DNA from: Prorocentrum cordatum | Lineage: Eukaryota; Sar; Dinophyceae; Prorocentrales; Prorocentraceae | Length of the DNA stretch: 64,000 bases | Assembly (NCBI GenBank): GCA_963575745.1 | Contig: CAUYUJ010016884.1 | Location: 150,001 to 214,000, forward strand | Reading direction: 5' to 3' | Shown: piece by piece, positions 33,311 to 44,340 of the stretch | How positions within the stretch are numbered: the first letter of the stretch is position 1 | How the letters are laid out: each line of letters starts with the position of its first letter | Position numbers and translations under genes: made by a program | The notes under the pieces: generated by a model | Seen by the model: only the letters and a program-made list of their open reading frames with translations | Database searches by the model: none | What the model was told of the DNA's origin: nothing

Positions 33311-34974
33311 TTGCCGGCGCCCTAAGTGCAATCCAGTCAATGTGACCTTTGCGTATGTGGATTGTTCAAGTGATAACTGTTGTTGGGTCTTTTGAGGACG
33401 CTGCTAATGTGAGTAGTTGGATCGAGTTGACCAAGTGCAGGACCATTGTGGCGGTGGTTGCGGCGCCGCCCAGAGGCTCGCGGCATTCCTCGCGGCGCGC
33501 CTCGATGCTGAAGGTGCTGCGCAGGGCTGGGCAAGAATGGGGAGCTCGCAGACTGTCGCCCAAGGACTCCAAGATGCTGGACAGAGAGAACCTCCTCATC
33601 AGATGTGCGGCTCTCTGTACGGCTGCTGCGCACGCGTCTGGTTCATCCGCTATGATCGCGCACGCGACTGGGCAGTGGTGGCCGCCAGAGGCGGCATCGT
33701 TGTGGCGGCTCAGTTTGATGCCCGCACTGTCGCGCTGCCCTCTGCTGTGAAGGTGGAGTTACATTGCTGTGTCTTCGATGCTGCACACAAGGCTCCGTCT
33801 GCCGCGCTCGCGACCAGGTGCCCATAGGTGCTGGACAGGATTCGGGCCCGTCGTGACGCGGGCTCGTGCATGCACCATCGTGGCCACCAAGGTTCCCCTG
33901 GGACCCATGCTGCAGGAGGTTTGCCCTCCGCCCTGGGTCCCCTTGTGGCAGAGGCGCTTGCCGAGGCGCAGCCGAGGCCCGGCATGCTGCCCGCCAATAC
34001 CCAGCATTGTTGCCAACGTCGACATGGCGATCGTTTCCTTATGCATTGTTTTACCGATCGGCGCGGGCCCTCGCACGCCCCCCTGTCATCCCCCCCATGG
34101 AATAGGTCTTGTCTGTTTTCGGAGCCTGTTTCGGGCAGGTGGAGCCTTCCCCATAGGGCGCACGGTTGCACACAGTTGCACTGAGCAGAGGTCGGGAGCC
34201 AGACCCCCCCCTCCTTTTTTCCCATCCGCCCAATGTCGAAACGTCGAATAAGAAAACGCTCACGTGGGCGGTCTAGTTCTGAACGGACGCGACTCCACGG
34301 CGTCTCCCCGCGCGGGATCGAACGGCGCCCCGAAATCCCCAAGCGCAGAAGCATCGCTGCTTTCTCTGGGACACGCCGTCTGTTCCCTCGGGCGCCACTG
34401 TACTCGATTCTCGCCCGCGTCGGCATCGGTGGGCGCTGCCGGCCAGTATTGCCGCGCCGTTTCGGATGATTCGTTGCGTTTGCAGTCTCAGTGCCAGGCT
34501 AGAACCTTTTCGTGCACAGCGTGATTATGTGCAGGGTTGCCATGCGGAGTGTTGGGGTTCCCGAGTCGTCTTGCGTACAGCATATTATTGCACCTTGCAT
34601 ATTCTGCAAGAGTCCCTTGGAAAAAGTCTCATCGCGTCGCGCACCCTGACCAACGAGGAAGAGAGGCGAGACAGAGTGAGCATAACACCGCAGCGGGGAA
34701 AATAGTTCTGCGCATAGACGCAAGACTGGTAACCTAAATGCGCGATGCGTATCTTTACTCGTTGATGGTGTCGGCGCGTGACGGTGCCGCGGCCTCGCTG
34801 GGTGTGGTCAGCGGCGTCGGTCACGTTGCTGTCGGCGCAGTCGCGGTCGAGCGTCAACCTTGCGATGCCGCCCTGCGCTTTGCTCCACACAAGACATATA
34901 TCCAGCTGCCTACGGCAAGTCCCGCCACCGTGCTTGGTTTGTGGGTCGTAAGCGTAATGGGCACTCGTTGGAAC
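33311..34974. other. Intergenic, no gene supported
   Basis: Several 60-240-codon open frames overlap on both strands without any recognised motif. The stretch may include the 3' part of LINE 2, whose end I cannot place. Confidence 0.4.
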
Positions 34975-35075
34975 CTCGTGGGAGGCCTCCTGGGGGGCCT
35001 CTTGGAGGCAGTGCTGAGGCCCTCTTGGGGGCCGTTTTGGAGCCTCTTGGAGGCCCTTTTGGGGGCCTCGAGGGG
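34975..35075. repeat. TCTTGGGG quasi-repeat block
   Basis: Short block (GGGCCTCTTGGAGGC words), minus-type orientation, preceded by CCCGCCACCGTGC shared with about 7904 and 35095. Confidence 0.7.
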
Positions 35076-38000
35076 GGCCGCCCTGCGGCCTGCCCCGCCA
35101 CCGTGCCTGGCGATTCTCTGGGGCCCAACCGCGGGCCCGAGAGGCCGACCGGGCCGGAGGGGAGCCCAATTCGGAGACCTCGGGGGGAAGTCCAGGCACG
35201 TGCCAGCAGCCCGAGAAAGTGGGCCGAAGTCGGCCATGCGCAGAGGGGGGGGCGCCTCCTCCTCCTCCTCCTCCTCCTCCTCCTCCGCCTCCTCCTCCTC
35301 TCGGCCACGCGCAGAGGGGGGTAGGGGGAGGGGGGTAGGCTTCTCAGAAGCACCCTGGCTTTTTGGAAGGCGCGGGCCTTCTTTGTAGACGTAAGGCTGG
35401 CGCCTTTGAGAAGCAGCCTCCTTCTAAGAGGCCATCCCCCTCCCCCGACCCCCCTCCGCGCGCCGCCAGGGAAGGCGAGGCGAGGCGAGGCGAGCGCCGG
35501 GAACGTCACGGAGGGCGGCCCCTTCCAGGAGCACGGCGGGGGCGCCGTAGCGCCGAAGTCAGACGTTCAGTTCCAGGGAGTTCGCGTTCGCGAGGTCAAC
35601 GGTCCCTGGTTTCACTGCGCAGCGAACTGCGACAGAAACGGGGACAACGAAGACTATCGCCAAGAGCTTGCCTTTCCTGGCGGAAGGGGAGGAGTCCGAG
35701 GCGGGAATTTATACATGACAACCGCCTGGAGGATCTTTCGGGGACCTCGGCAGGCGGTGGATATGAACATGTTCGGGCCCCCAGGGGCCAAAATATATCC
35801 ATATGCACCGCTCGCTGGGGCACCAGGACGTCGGTTCCCAGGCGGTGGATATGGATAAAGCCCCGCCTCGCAAGGAGGACAGGCGACGGCGATGAGGAGG
35901 ACGAGGGGGGGGCGGACGGACGGCGGCGTGCAGCAGAGACCTCCACAGGCACATTCGCTGTTCTCCTGGAGCGCGGTGGACGTCTAGCCCGAGCGGGCTG
36001 CCGCCCCCTGTTCCGCGAGAGGGGGAGGGCGAGGGGAAGAGGGCAGGCCAGGTGCGCTCGCGCCAGATCTGGCCTCCTGTCCCATCCCTCCCATCCCTTC
36101 CCACCGCCCCTCCTCCTCCTCTTCCTCCTCCTCCGCCTCCTCCTCCGCCTCCTTCTCCTCCTCCTCCTCCTCCTCGTCCTCGTCCTCCTCCTCCTCCTCC
36201 TCCCCCCAATCTCTCCTCCTCCCCCCTCCCTCCCATCCCTTCTACCGCGCAGATGTGTCCCTATCCGCGGACGCGTGTCATAGCCGACCTTGAGCGCCAA
36301 CAGAGAGGACCCCATCATGTTGCATGCGCAATCTCAAAATGGGAGCTGCGTACAGCGTACATGTGAGGAGGAGGTGGCGGGGGAGCAGGAGGACGAGCAG
36401 GAGGACAAGGTGGAGGGCGAGGGGCGAGGAGGAAGGTAAGGAGCATCAGCAGCAGAAGCAGAGAGTGGAGTGGAAGGAATGGGAAGAGCAGGAGGACCAG
36501 GGGAAGGCGGAAGAAAGGAAATGAGAAGAGCGACAACGATGAAAAAGGATTTGGACCCAGAAAAGTGGGCCGCGCCTTGGCGACAGCGCGATTCTTTGGA
36601 AGACTGCAAGGGGAGACCACCCCCAACCCAGCAGGTGTCCTGGCATCTTGAAGGAGCGCACCACTGCACTGTCATCGAGAGAGAGGGGGGCATGCGGGGA
36701 CCTAGAAGGAAGGACGGCTGGACGGCGCTGAAAACCGAGAGAGAGGAGAGGTGAGGTGACGTTCAGTGCATGCGCGATTCTTCATTCGAGCGCTGGCCGC
36801 GGCACCATGGGCCCTGCTGAAAATGATTGCGTGATGGTCAAGGGAGGAAGAACCATCCGGACCAGACGATTGACGTTTACTGTAGGCCCTGGGAGTTTAC
36901 GAAACAGCCGTGCTTTCTTTGATTATTTCTTTGGGTGCATTTGCTAAACGGCTTCGCGTGTCGGGGTGGTTAGTATCGGGGTGGATGTTCTGCCCTCTAA
37001 AGGGCTCTCCTGATTCTGAGCTCACAAGGGGCTGCCGCCATTTGGCCGGGCCGGCGTCGCCGAGGCAAAGTAGCGGATCATTGTTTATTGGACCGGCTTT
37101 AGGTCTCACCACGAATTGGCGGGATGTCTCGAGCGGGCGGGGGGGACCAGGCGCCAATTTGGTGCGCCCCATTCGGTGCGCCAACCCAGATTGACATTTG
37201 TTCCCCCCGCTTGGTTCGATACATTCGCGAATTCTGCGGGGGGGCAACGACATTTGGTTTGGGGTAGCTCCTCAGTTTTGGAGCTTCGTCGCTCCCGTGC
37301 GCTGGGGCACCTGCGAGACCCCCCCCGAGACCCACCCGCCCAGACGCCCTGGAAACGCGCTATAAATGGCCTTGGAAATATACTCCGTGCAACGGCCCGA
37401 CAGCCCTCGGCGACGTACGGCCGCGATCCTTTCAGGAGTTCCTCTCTCGGCCACTGCGCCGCCGCCGACTGGGGCATGGCCTGGCACGTTGGCGCCGCGA
37501 CGGCTCTGCCGACCCTTGTACCGCGATCGTGCGGCCACTGCGCCGACGCCGCCTAGGGCGCGGCCTGGCGCGCGGTGCTGCTAGGAGGGGCCTGCTTCGC
37601 GCTGGCTCCGCTCACCCGCGTACCGCGATCCCGTGGCCATTGGGCCACTCATGGGTGCCAGGCATTGCCTCCCCGATGTGGTCGAGTTGCGCGGCAAGGA
37701 TCGGACCACCCAACAACCTGTGGACATGCCGAATTGGGGGTGGCCCCCCTTGCAGGCTCCCAAATTCTGAAAGAGGAAAAAATCAGCAACAAAGAACAAC
37801 ATATTAAAAAAATGAGATCAAAGCGCCGATCCGAGAATGAGGCCCAAGCTGAAGCGGGAGCACAACTTTGAAACACCGACAACAATCGGATACAAACCAT
37901 GTTTAAACAATACACGTCTGAAATCCTGTAAAAAACCGTGCGCGGAGAGGGCCAGAGATCTTCCAGCCGGATCCAGCGGAGAGATGGGACTAGTATTCAT

Positions 38001-38337
38001 AATGTGTAGAGGGTGGCAGGGAAGGGAGGGGAGGGAGAGAAGGGGTGTGGAGCTGGAGGAGGGCAGGAGGAAGGGCAGGAGGGAACGGAGGAGATCGCAG
38101 CAGTTAATTGAGGCGGTGCGTCCGTCCGGGCGCTCGGGGTACACGCGCCCGCCGCGCCCATTTCGAGTGGCGGGAGGTGCCGCGTGTGCGTCCATGGGCA
38201 GGGAGGCGATCCTACCCCTTTGCCCTCCTTGGCGCGGTGCGTGGGGACCCCGTACGAACACCCGCAAACAGAGAGACGCCAACTGCACACACGCTTTGGC
38301 ATGCGCGATACGGCGCCCAAGACAGTGGCGGCGCCAA
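35076..38337. other. Repeat-rich intergenic region
   Basis: TCC arrays at about 35258-35300 and 36112-36212; a GGA-rich run at about 36365-36440. GGCGGTGGATATG occurs twice near 35755 and 35840. Parts near 36050-36390 and 37830-37930 resemble 46915-47410. Near 37400-37640 a GCGATC(G/C)(T/C)G(C/T)GGCCA word recurs about every 115 bp. No gene recognised. Confidence 0.5.
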
Positions 38338-38374
38338 TCCGTAGCCAGTTTGGCTCAAGCCATTTTGGCTCAAG
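38338..38374 (+). other. Tandem relict spliced leaders (full plus truncated)
   Basis: 38338-38359 matches the 22-nt dinoflagellate SL with one mismatch (position 11, T to G). Immediately after, 38360-38374 is an exact copy of SL positions 8-22 (CCATTTTGGCTCAAG). This is the pattern made when an integrated SL-bearing cDNA is transcribed again and a new SL is spliced onto the AG at SL positions 6-7. It marks the 5' end of the retroposed transcript whose first ORF starts at 38513, leaving a ~138-nt 5' UTR. Confidence 0.93.
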
Positions 38375-38512
38375 GTGGTTGAGGACCAATTTTGAGGCCC
38401 TGCAAGGCAGCCCGCACCAGGCCTTGCACTGCCCTCTGTTTTGTGAGCTCTTGCTGGAGTCATACCCTCGACACCGTACCAGCGCCTCCTGTTCTATTCA
38501 CCATCTGCCGCG

Positions 38513-39705
38513 ATGGTGGGAACATCGCGCCGTGGGAATCGCAGGGGTCCGTCGTCTTCGAGCCCATCCCGTCGTTCCGCCAGCAGGACGCCTGATGCTC
38601 GTACGCGTTGGGAACCTGAGGAAAAGGAAGGCCACATTGCGAAGCAATTTGAAACGATAGGAGGTTCTTTTGCTAGCATGCACCAGATGCTTCTCCATAG
38701 TCACGAAGATGTTAAGACTTGCGCGCGTCGGTTCAAGGCAGCCTCAACCGCTGCGGGCAGCTGGCGGACCAGGTCACTATCCTTGGCCAGGACGTCTGTC
38801 GTCGTCACGATGATCTGCAGCGTCAGCTCCATCAGACGGGTCGGGAACAAGATGCTAAGATCGAGGCGTTGCGAGCGGAGTTTGCCGCCAGCCACCAGTA
38901 CATGGACACAGGCTCGGGTGAGGTCGTCTCCTCCGCCACTGCCAACTTAGACTACAAGTGCGACCAGATCTCCAACCAGCTGCAGGAGCTCCAGAACGCT
39001 CAGGCGGCTGCCTCCAAGAGGATCGAGGAGGTTGCGAGCTCGCAGGCGGCATCGGGGCCGCCTTCGCATGGCCCCAGGCGGGGTGCTGCCGCCCGCCCCA
39101 CCAGCGGCGGCAACAGTGAAGGCCAGCAGAACGACGCCTGCAAGCTTGTGTTTCTAGGCTTCCCGAGACCGCTGCTGCTCGCTGATCTTAAAGAGATCGG
39201 AGAGCGGTGCCGATCGTCTTTCGCCCCTGCCCAGTCTCACTCGAGCATCATCATTCGTGCGTCCGATTTGTCGAAGAAGGTCACCTTTTTGTTTGAGAAT
39301 GCGAATGCGGCGAGCTCGTTCTTAGACGACTTTTCTCGTTCGGGTGGAGAGTGGTCCACTGCGGATCCTCTCAATCCCGCCTCTCATTTCACGCTCCGTC
39401 TCCGCGGGGACCTCGATATCAATTCGAGGCAGCTCTTTCTTTCGCTTGGTCGAGTTCGATCGCTTCTCACGCAGGCGCTGGCGCCGAAAGGTCTCTCTGT
39501 AGGAAGCACTGGCTTGGGAGGGGCGGTGTGCATCATGCGCCGTCCTCACGATCCTGCGCCGGCGGTAAAGCTGGCAGTGGACTCAGCAGGTCACGTGTCT
39601 TGCGAGTGTGATCGTGACGTTTTTGTGGAGTTTGAGATTGTTCCCATTCTTGAGTCGGCGCAAGCTGCGGCGGCGGTCCAGATCCGCCGCCCCTTTCCGC
39701 GTTGA
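38513..39705 (+). pseudogene. LINE 3 ORF1, coiled coil plus RNA-binding-like domain
   Basis: An ATG at 38513 opens a Ser/Arg-rich N-terminus (SRRGNRRGPSSSS) running to about 38715, then a frameshift to the frame that stays open to 39705. The second part has a long helical segment (QLADQVTILGQDVCRRHDDL to about residue 100 of that part), a Pro/Gly linker, and a compact domain: KLVFLGFPRPLLLADLKEIG, VTFLFENANAASSFLDDF, then HFTLRLRGDLD. Coiled coil followed by an RRM-like fold is the plan of L1-type ORF1 proteins, which bind element RNA. The nearby SL relicts mark its transcript's 5' end. One frameshift (about 38715-38735) breaks this copy, unless it is an assembly error. The endonuclease/RT ORF2 follows in an overlapping frame. 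Confidence 0.7.
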
Positions 39706-39759
39706 GGCTGACTGCACCCACAGTGAGGTGCCAGTTCCCCCCTCTCCTCCCTCTCTCCT

Positions 39760-40520
39760 CCCCTTCCTCCCTCCCTCCGCTCTCTCCCTCTGCTCGTGGA
39801 ACACTGACGCTCTCTTTGCTTCCGTGCGGTCGCAATCGAAGAGGGCTCCGGCACGCTATCGTAAATTCATGCACTTATGCAGCACACACGACACTACCGC
39901 AGGACAGGAGACACATGGTCACAATGGAGACATTGCTGAACTTGAGCGCGAATTTCCCGATCACTCGTTTGCCAGCAGTTTTTTCCTTGATTCTACTCGC
40001 GAAGGTGGAGTGGTGACGGCATTATCTCGTTCTTTCCTATCTCTCTTCTCCGACGTTGAGCACAGGACGTTGATTGTGGGCAGGATCATCAAGAGCATGC
40101 TTAAGGGTTCACATAGTACGATGGTTGTATACAATGTACATTTGCCCAACACTTCCGACTCCTTCTCCTTCTTCTCTGGCGTTCTTCATTGCTTGCAGCG
40201 CGACGTTTCTCGGTTTCTTCTGGAATTTTGTTGTAGAGGAGGAGGGGGGATTTGCAGGAGATGGCAGTGGTTTTCGTCCTGCAGATAGTCGTCATTCCAG
40301 GTTATTTTCCAAATTGCTCGCGCACTTTACGGAGCTTTTTCAATCCCAGGACACTCGCAGGGGTCTGCGGGGACGCGCTGTTTCTCAAATTGCTCGGTTG
40401 GACAGGATATATACATCTGGCGCCTGCTCTGCTTAGGGATTTTACGATTACTACATCCACGGTTGGAGTGTTAAGTGCTGCCATGCCCAGTGACCACAGC
40501 CCGATCCGATCCACGATTGA
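39760..40520 (+). pseudogene. LINE 3 ORF2, AP-endonuclease (EEP) domain
   Basis: First frame: LCSWNTDALF (SWN start of the EEP fold), TTAGQETHGHNGD (QE), REGGVVTALSR and VVYNVHLPN. Around 40215-40240 the reading moves to a second frame giving FAGDGSGFRPADS (the GDxN position, altered) and IARLDRIYTSG (the RIDRIY position). At about 40436 a third frame gives AAMPSDHSPI, the SDHxP end motif. Together they form a full endonuclease domain, which in this class nicks the target DNA for priming. ORF2 has no clear ATG after ORF1; its frame is already open from 39608, inside ORF1, so a link by frameshift or re-initiation is possible. Confidence 0.75.
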
Positions 40521-42777
40521 GAGGTTCACCCCCGACCCCAAGCATCCCGTTATCCCCCCCTGGATTGCTGGCGCGCCAGAGTTTGGACAGGAAGTCGAAA
40601 AGCTTCTCCAGGACATCCCTGAGGATTGGAATGTTTGGAGGCAACTCTCTCTGGCTAAGGAATTCTTTTTTGACGCTGGTCGAGTGGCAAGGCAGTCGAT
40701 TCACTCACGGCCTGCTCGTACTCTACAGGAGCGCCACTTTTGGGCGAAGTCTGCATTGCGCGCCGTTCTGTTGCCTGATCAACGCCGCCTTCGCTCCGCT
40801 TTGGCCGCGTACGAGAGGCTCCGAGTGCATTTCGATAATGATCTCCACTGCCGCAGATTGGACGGGTTGACGCAACATGTCCACTGTTTATATCGGAAGG
40901 TTTTGGAGGAGGAGGAGGAGGAGAGGGATTTCACTCGAGCTGAGATTGATGAGGCTCAACGGCGTGCTCTCAAGGCGAAGCTCGAACGACGGCAGCTTCT
41001 CTGGCGGAAATTTCGGCGTCGCTCTGTCTTCGGGGCGGCGACCGATTCGTCGGGGCCCCCGCGTCGCACTTCGGAGGAGTCTGCGAAGGTCTTGGGAGAC
41101 TTCTGGGCTACCACGTTCAGCAAGCCGAGTGTCTCGGAGGACCTCCGGGCTGACATCGAGCCGCACATTCAGAGACTTGAGAATCCCCCCCCCCTGAGGT
41201 GGAAGCTCGACTATATGTCTTGGTACGAGATGCTCCGCAGGAGACCCCGCAGCATGCCTGGCCCTGACGGGATCCCATGTGCAGTCTGGAAACAACCCGC
41301 GGCTTCGAGGCTACTCCATTCGTGCTACCTCACTCTATTTCAAGATGACTTCGACTGGTGTTTCTTCCGAAGGGCGTTGAGGACGCCAATCGTGCCGGCT
41401 GCCCGCTGGACCGTTCGCCTGCCTGCGCGCGCCCGCTGAGCATGAGCAATGCAGATGTTAAGATGCTAGCGGCCGCTTGTATTCATCCTGTCGTTTCACA
41501 TACGAAGGATATGACTGGGGAGGAGCAGAAGTGCGTCGGTGGATGGGGACATGATTGAGAACGCGGTTAGGGCGGAGGCGTGGGGACTAGAACGGCACCT
41601 TAGAGATGACCAGAAAGCAGCCCTCTTCTTGACGGACTTTGCCTCGGCCTTCCCTGGCCTCGCACAATCCTGGCTTTTCTTTGTCCTTTCGAAGATGCAC
41701 ATTCCGTTGCCGATTCGACGTTTCTTTGCAGCTATGCATGCTGAGAACATCGCTATTGCCACTGTAGCTGGTCAGCGTTTTCAGACTATCCCGATCGAAA
41801 GTGGGGTTAAACAAGGGTGCCCCGCCTCCATGTACCTCTTCGTCCTCGCCGTTGACCCGTTGTTGCGATGGATTCGTCACTATTCTACTCCTGCCATCCC
41901 TCTCAACCTCGCCTACGCTGACGATTTCTTGTTCGGTCTGAAGAATGTGCTGACCGAGCTTGGCCCGCTGGTCACGCTTCTCACGCGCCATGGGCAGAAT
42001 GCGAATCTGCGCCTCAATTTCTCGAAGTGCCTGCTGATTATTTGCGGCTCGCTTGATTGTGCTCGCCTTGCGTCTGTGCTCACGAGTTATGGCAATCCTT
42101 TCGGAGGGATCAAGATTGGGTCTTGGACGGTTTACCTTGGTTTCCCGATCGGCCCTGGGGCGGCTGAGAATGTTTGGCAGTCGGTGTTACCTGGATTTCT
42201 GGAGCGCGTTTGCCAAACTCGTCAGCTAGGACTAGGCGTGGCCCGGAGCGCAATGGCGTTTCGCGTGATGTGCCTTTCCAATCTGTTATTTCGTCTCCAG
42301 CTTTATCCTCCCAGCTCTGAGTTTCTTCATCAATATCGGGAAGCTGTCATGCGTCTAACCTCTGGCCCCCGCAACGCCACATCGTTTAACATTGCCACCC
42401 ATCTTACGGACCTCGGCTTCCGCACGGAGTTTATCGACCTTACGGCTGTCTCTTGGGCTACGCATATTCGGTATCTTCTGAAATATCGGTTACTCTTTGG
42501 GGTCTTGGAGTCGCTTGAGGATGCCCGAACGGATTTGGAACACACCCCGTATCGGTGGCATGCTGGTTGGAATATCACATCCTTTCTGGGCTTGGCTCGC
42601 CGTATGCGTTCTTGGTTTCTTGGGCCCCCCATCCAACTTGACGCCTCCTCCCCTCGGCTTCAGCAGAAACTTTACCTCGAGTTCCGCGCCATTCGAGATG
42701 GCGAACCAGTTTCACTGACGATGCTGAGGAGAGTTCGGAAGCTATACCCGGCGGTCACGGCCTCACACATTTCTTGA
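40520..42777 (+). pseudogene. LINE 3 ORF2, reverse transcriptase
   Basis: The linker has an acidic EEEEEER helix near 40905. RT begins with RSMPGPDGIPCAVWK (about 41253). Between about 41358 and 41540 the sense is in another frame (FLPKGVEDANRAG then RPLSMSNADVKMLAAA), so two compensating frameshifts flank it. From 41539 the palm is uninterrupted: LTDFASAFPG (block A), SGVKQGCPAS (block B), YADD at 41914-41925, LRLNFSKC (block D), YLGFPIGP (block E). The frame ends at TGA 42775-42777, after which the same frame remains open. All catalytic Asp are present. RT copies element RNA at the nick (target-primed reverse transcription). Confidence 0.85.
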
Positions 42778-43225
42778 TTGTGTAAGGCGACCCGAGCGGT
42801 ATGCGAGTTCACCTCCATGTACCTGGGGATCGCGCCGCTGCGAATGTTGACTGGCTCGATTTGCGCATCTTCTCGTTTCCACTCCGCCCCGATGGGATGT
42901 GTGTTTGGTTGCAGTACTTCTGATATGTCTGATTTGGATTCGATTTATCATTATCGCCAGTGCCCTAAACTCGAGATTTTTTTGATTCAGAAGTGGTTAC
43001 GTGAAGAGATTTGTGCGCATTCGGACCCTGTGAGTTTCCCCTGGTTTCCCTCGTGCATGTTGCTGTTCTTTGGTTCTCCGTCAGCCCTTTTTAAAACGCG
43101 CTGCTTGCATCGACGCCTTCCTTGCCACTGTAAATGCCCGTCGCCTTGCTCGCCAGGCCAGTCCGTCGGAGATTTTTGAAGCTCGGCCCCGTACGACGGC
43201 AAGGCGCCACCCTCGTCTTGCCGCG
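42778..43225 (+). pseudogene. LINE 3 ORF2, C-terminal zinc-binding tail
   Basis: Continues in frame after the TGA at 42775. At about 42895-42965, CVFGC followed by HYRQC forms a CxxxC...HxxxC zinc-binding pattern typical of non-LTR RT C-termini. Near 43080 the sense appears to shift frame (RAACIDAFLATVNARRLARQ) and ends about 43225. Downstream sequence shows no further motif. Confidence 0.65.
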
Positions 43226-43800
43226 CTGTGGGGGCCCAGCGCATTCAGCTCCAGAAGGTTGGCCCGATCTCGGCCCTCTCGACAGGAAGCGCTGCCCGAC
43301 CGTGTGCCTGGCGCGCCGCGGGGCAGATGGGCGCTTCCGCCCGCAGGGGGCCCGAGCCAAGGCCACCTTGGAGAGTGAACTGCTCGCCCTGCGGGGCGAC
43401 CGCCTTGGCCCTTCGCCACTTCAAGGAAAGAGAACCCTAGAGTCTCCGAAGCAAAAAAAAATGGCGGCGCCACTCGGGGGCATCCCCCGCGGCGGCCCAG
43501 AAAGGGCATCGGAACAGAACCCAGCAGCGCGCGGAGCCCATTGGGAGAGGAGGGGCTTTAGCACTCGCGTGACGCGCGCTGGGCAGCAAGGCGAGTTTGG
43601 AGGCTGTCTGGGGGCGCGCCCAGAGAACACGGCAGGCCAGAACCCCTGCTGGAGGCCGTTCCAGGCAGCGCGTATGGTCAGTGGAAGTTGTCGAGTCTAG
43701 CGGGGGGACTGAAAGTTCCCGGACGTGCAGGAGAGATTGGGCGAGGTAGTTGGCTCGCTGATGCAGCGCGTTGGTGCTAGCGATGAGGAGCGTTTCGCGG
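43226..43800. other. Spacer after LINE 3
   Basis: GC-rich, with open frames on both strands but no recognised motif or clear poly-A or microsatellite tail. An 8-A run lies at about 43454. Confidence 0.4.
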
Positions 43801-44340
43801 TCACCCTCTGGCAGCCGACTGGCCGCAAAGGTGTTGCGTGAGGGACTTTCTACGGTCGGTTTGCTCGGTTCCCGTAGCACCGAGCCCCGTTCCGACGGCA
43901 GTTTTTGGTTTGTCGTTGATTTCCGTGGCCTGGAGGGAGGAGGAGCTGGCCTGGTTGGTGGCGATTCGGACTGGCAGTGGCGGCCTGATCCTGTTCACCG
44001 TGGGCGGCTTGCACTTGCCCGTTGAAGAGTCTTCGTTGACACGCGTCGCGGTTGTCGCTGGGGTCGTCTTTGCCGCGACTTTGGAAGAGAACCGTTTCTC
44101 GTCATCGTTTAAGGAGGCGCGTAGCCCGAGTGGGTCTAGTTCCTCGCTGTCGCAGTCGTCGAGCAGGCCCGTCCAGGGATCATCGATGCGACCGAAATAG
44201 TCGGGCATTGGTGGGCCGTCGGGATGAGCGGGGTCGCTTGACACGCCGGCTGGCGCGTGGTCGCCATGGTCAGCGGCGAGAAGGTTGGGCTTCATCATGC
44301 TGAGGTCAGCCCCGGAATAGCCCGCCCCCCTGTCCAGCAA
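43801..44340 (-). CDS. Unrecognised hydrophilic ORF, 179 aa
   Basis: Read leftward from ATG at 44340 to a stop at 43801. The first 80 residues are acidic and protein-like (PDYFGRIDDPWTGLLDDCDS, then LRASLNDDEKRFSSK); the rest is Thr/Ser/Pro/Lys-rich. No domain recognised. Similar fragmentary minus-strand frames continue upstream to about 46345, so it may be the 3' part of a decayed gene or of a retroelement's first ORF. The opposite strand carries a competing 330-codon frame (44257-45249), so strand assignment is only moderately secure. Confidence 0.35.
   Translation of the reverse strand: MLDRGAGYSGADLSMMKPNLLAADHGDHAPAGVSSDPAHPDGPPMPDYFGRIDDPWTGLLDDCDSEELDPLGLRASLNDDEKRFSSKVAAKTTPATTATRVNEDSSTGKCKPPTVNRIRPPLPVRIATNQASSSSLQATEINDKPKTAVGTGLGATGTEQTDRRKSLTQHLCGQSAARG

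Noticed and set aside
35363-36283. 306-codon plus-strand ORF and 240-codon minus-strand ORF
   Set aside because: They extend through a TCC array and gain most of their length from Ser/Pro/Leu or Arg/Gly runs; no domain seen.
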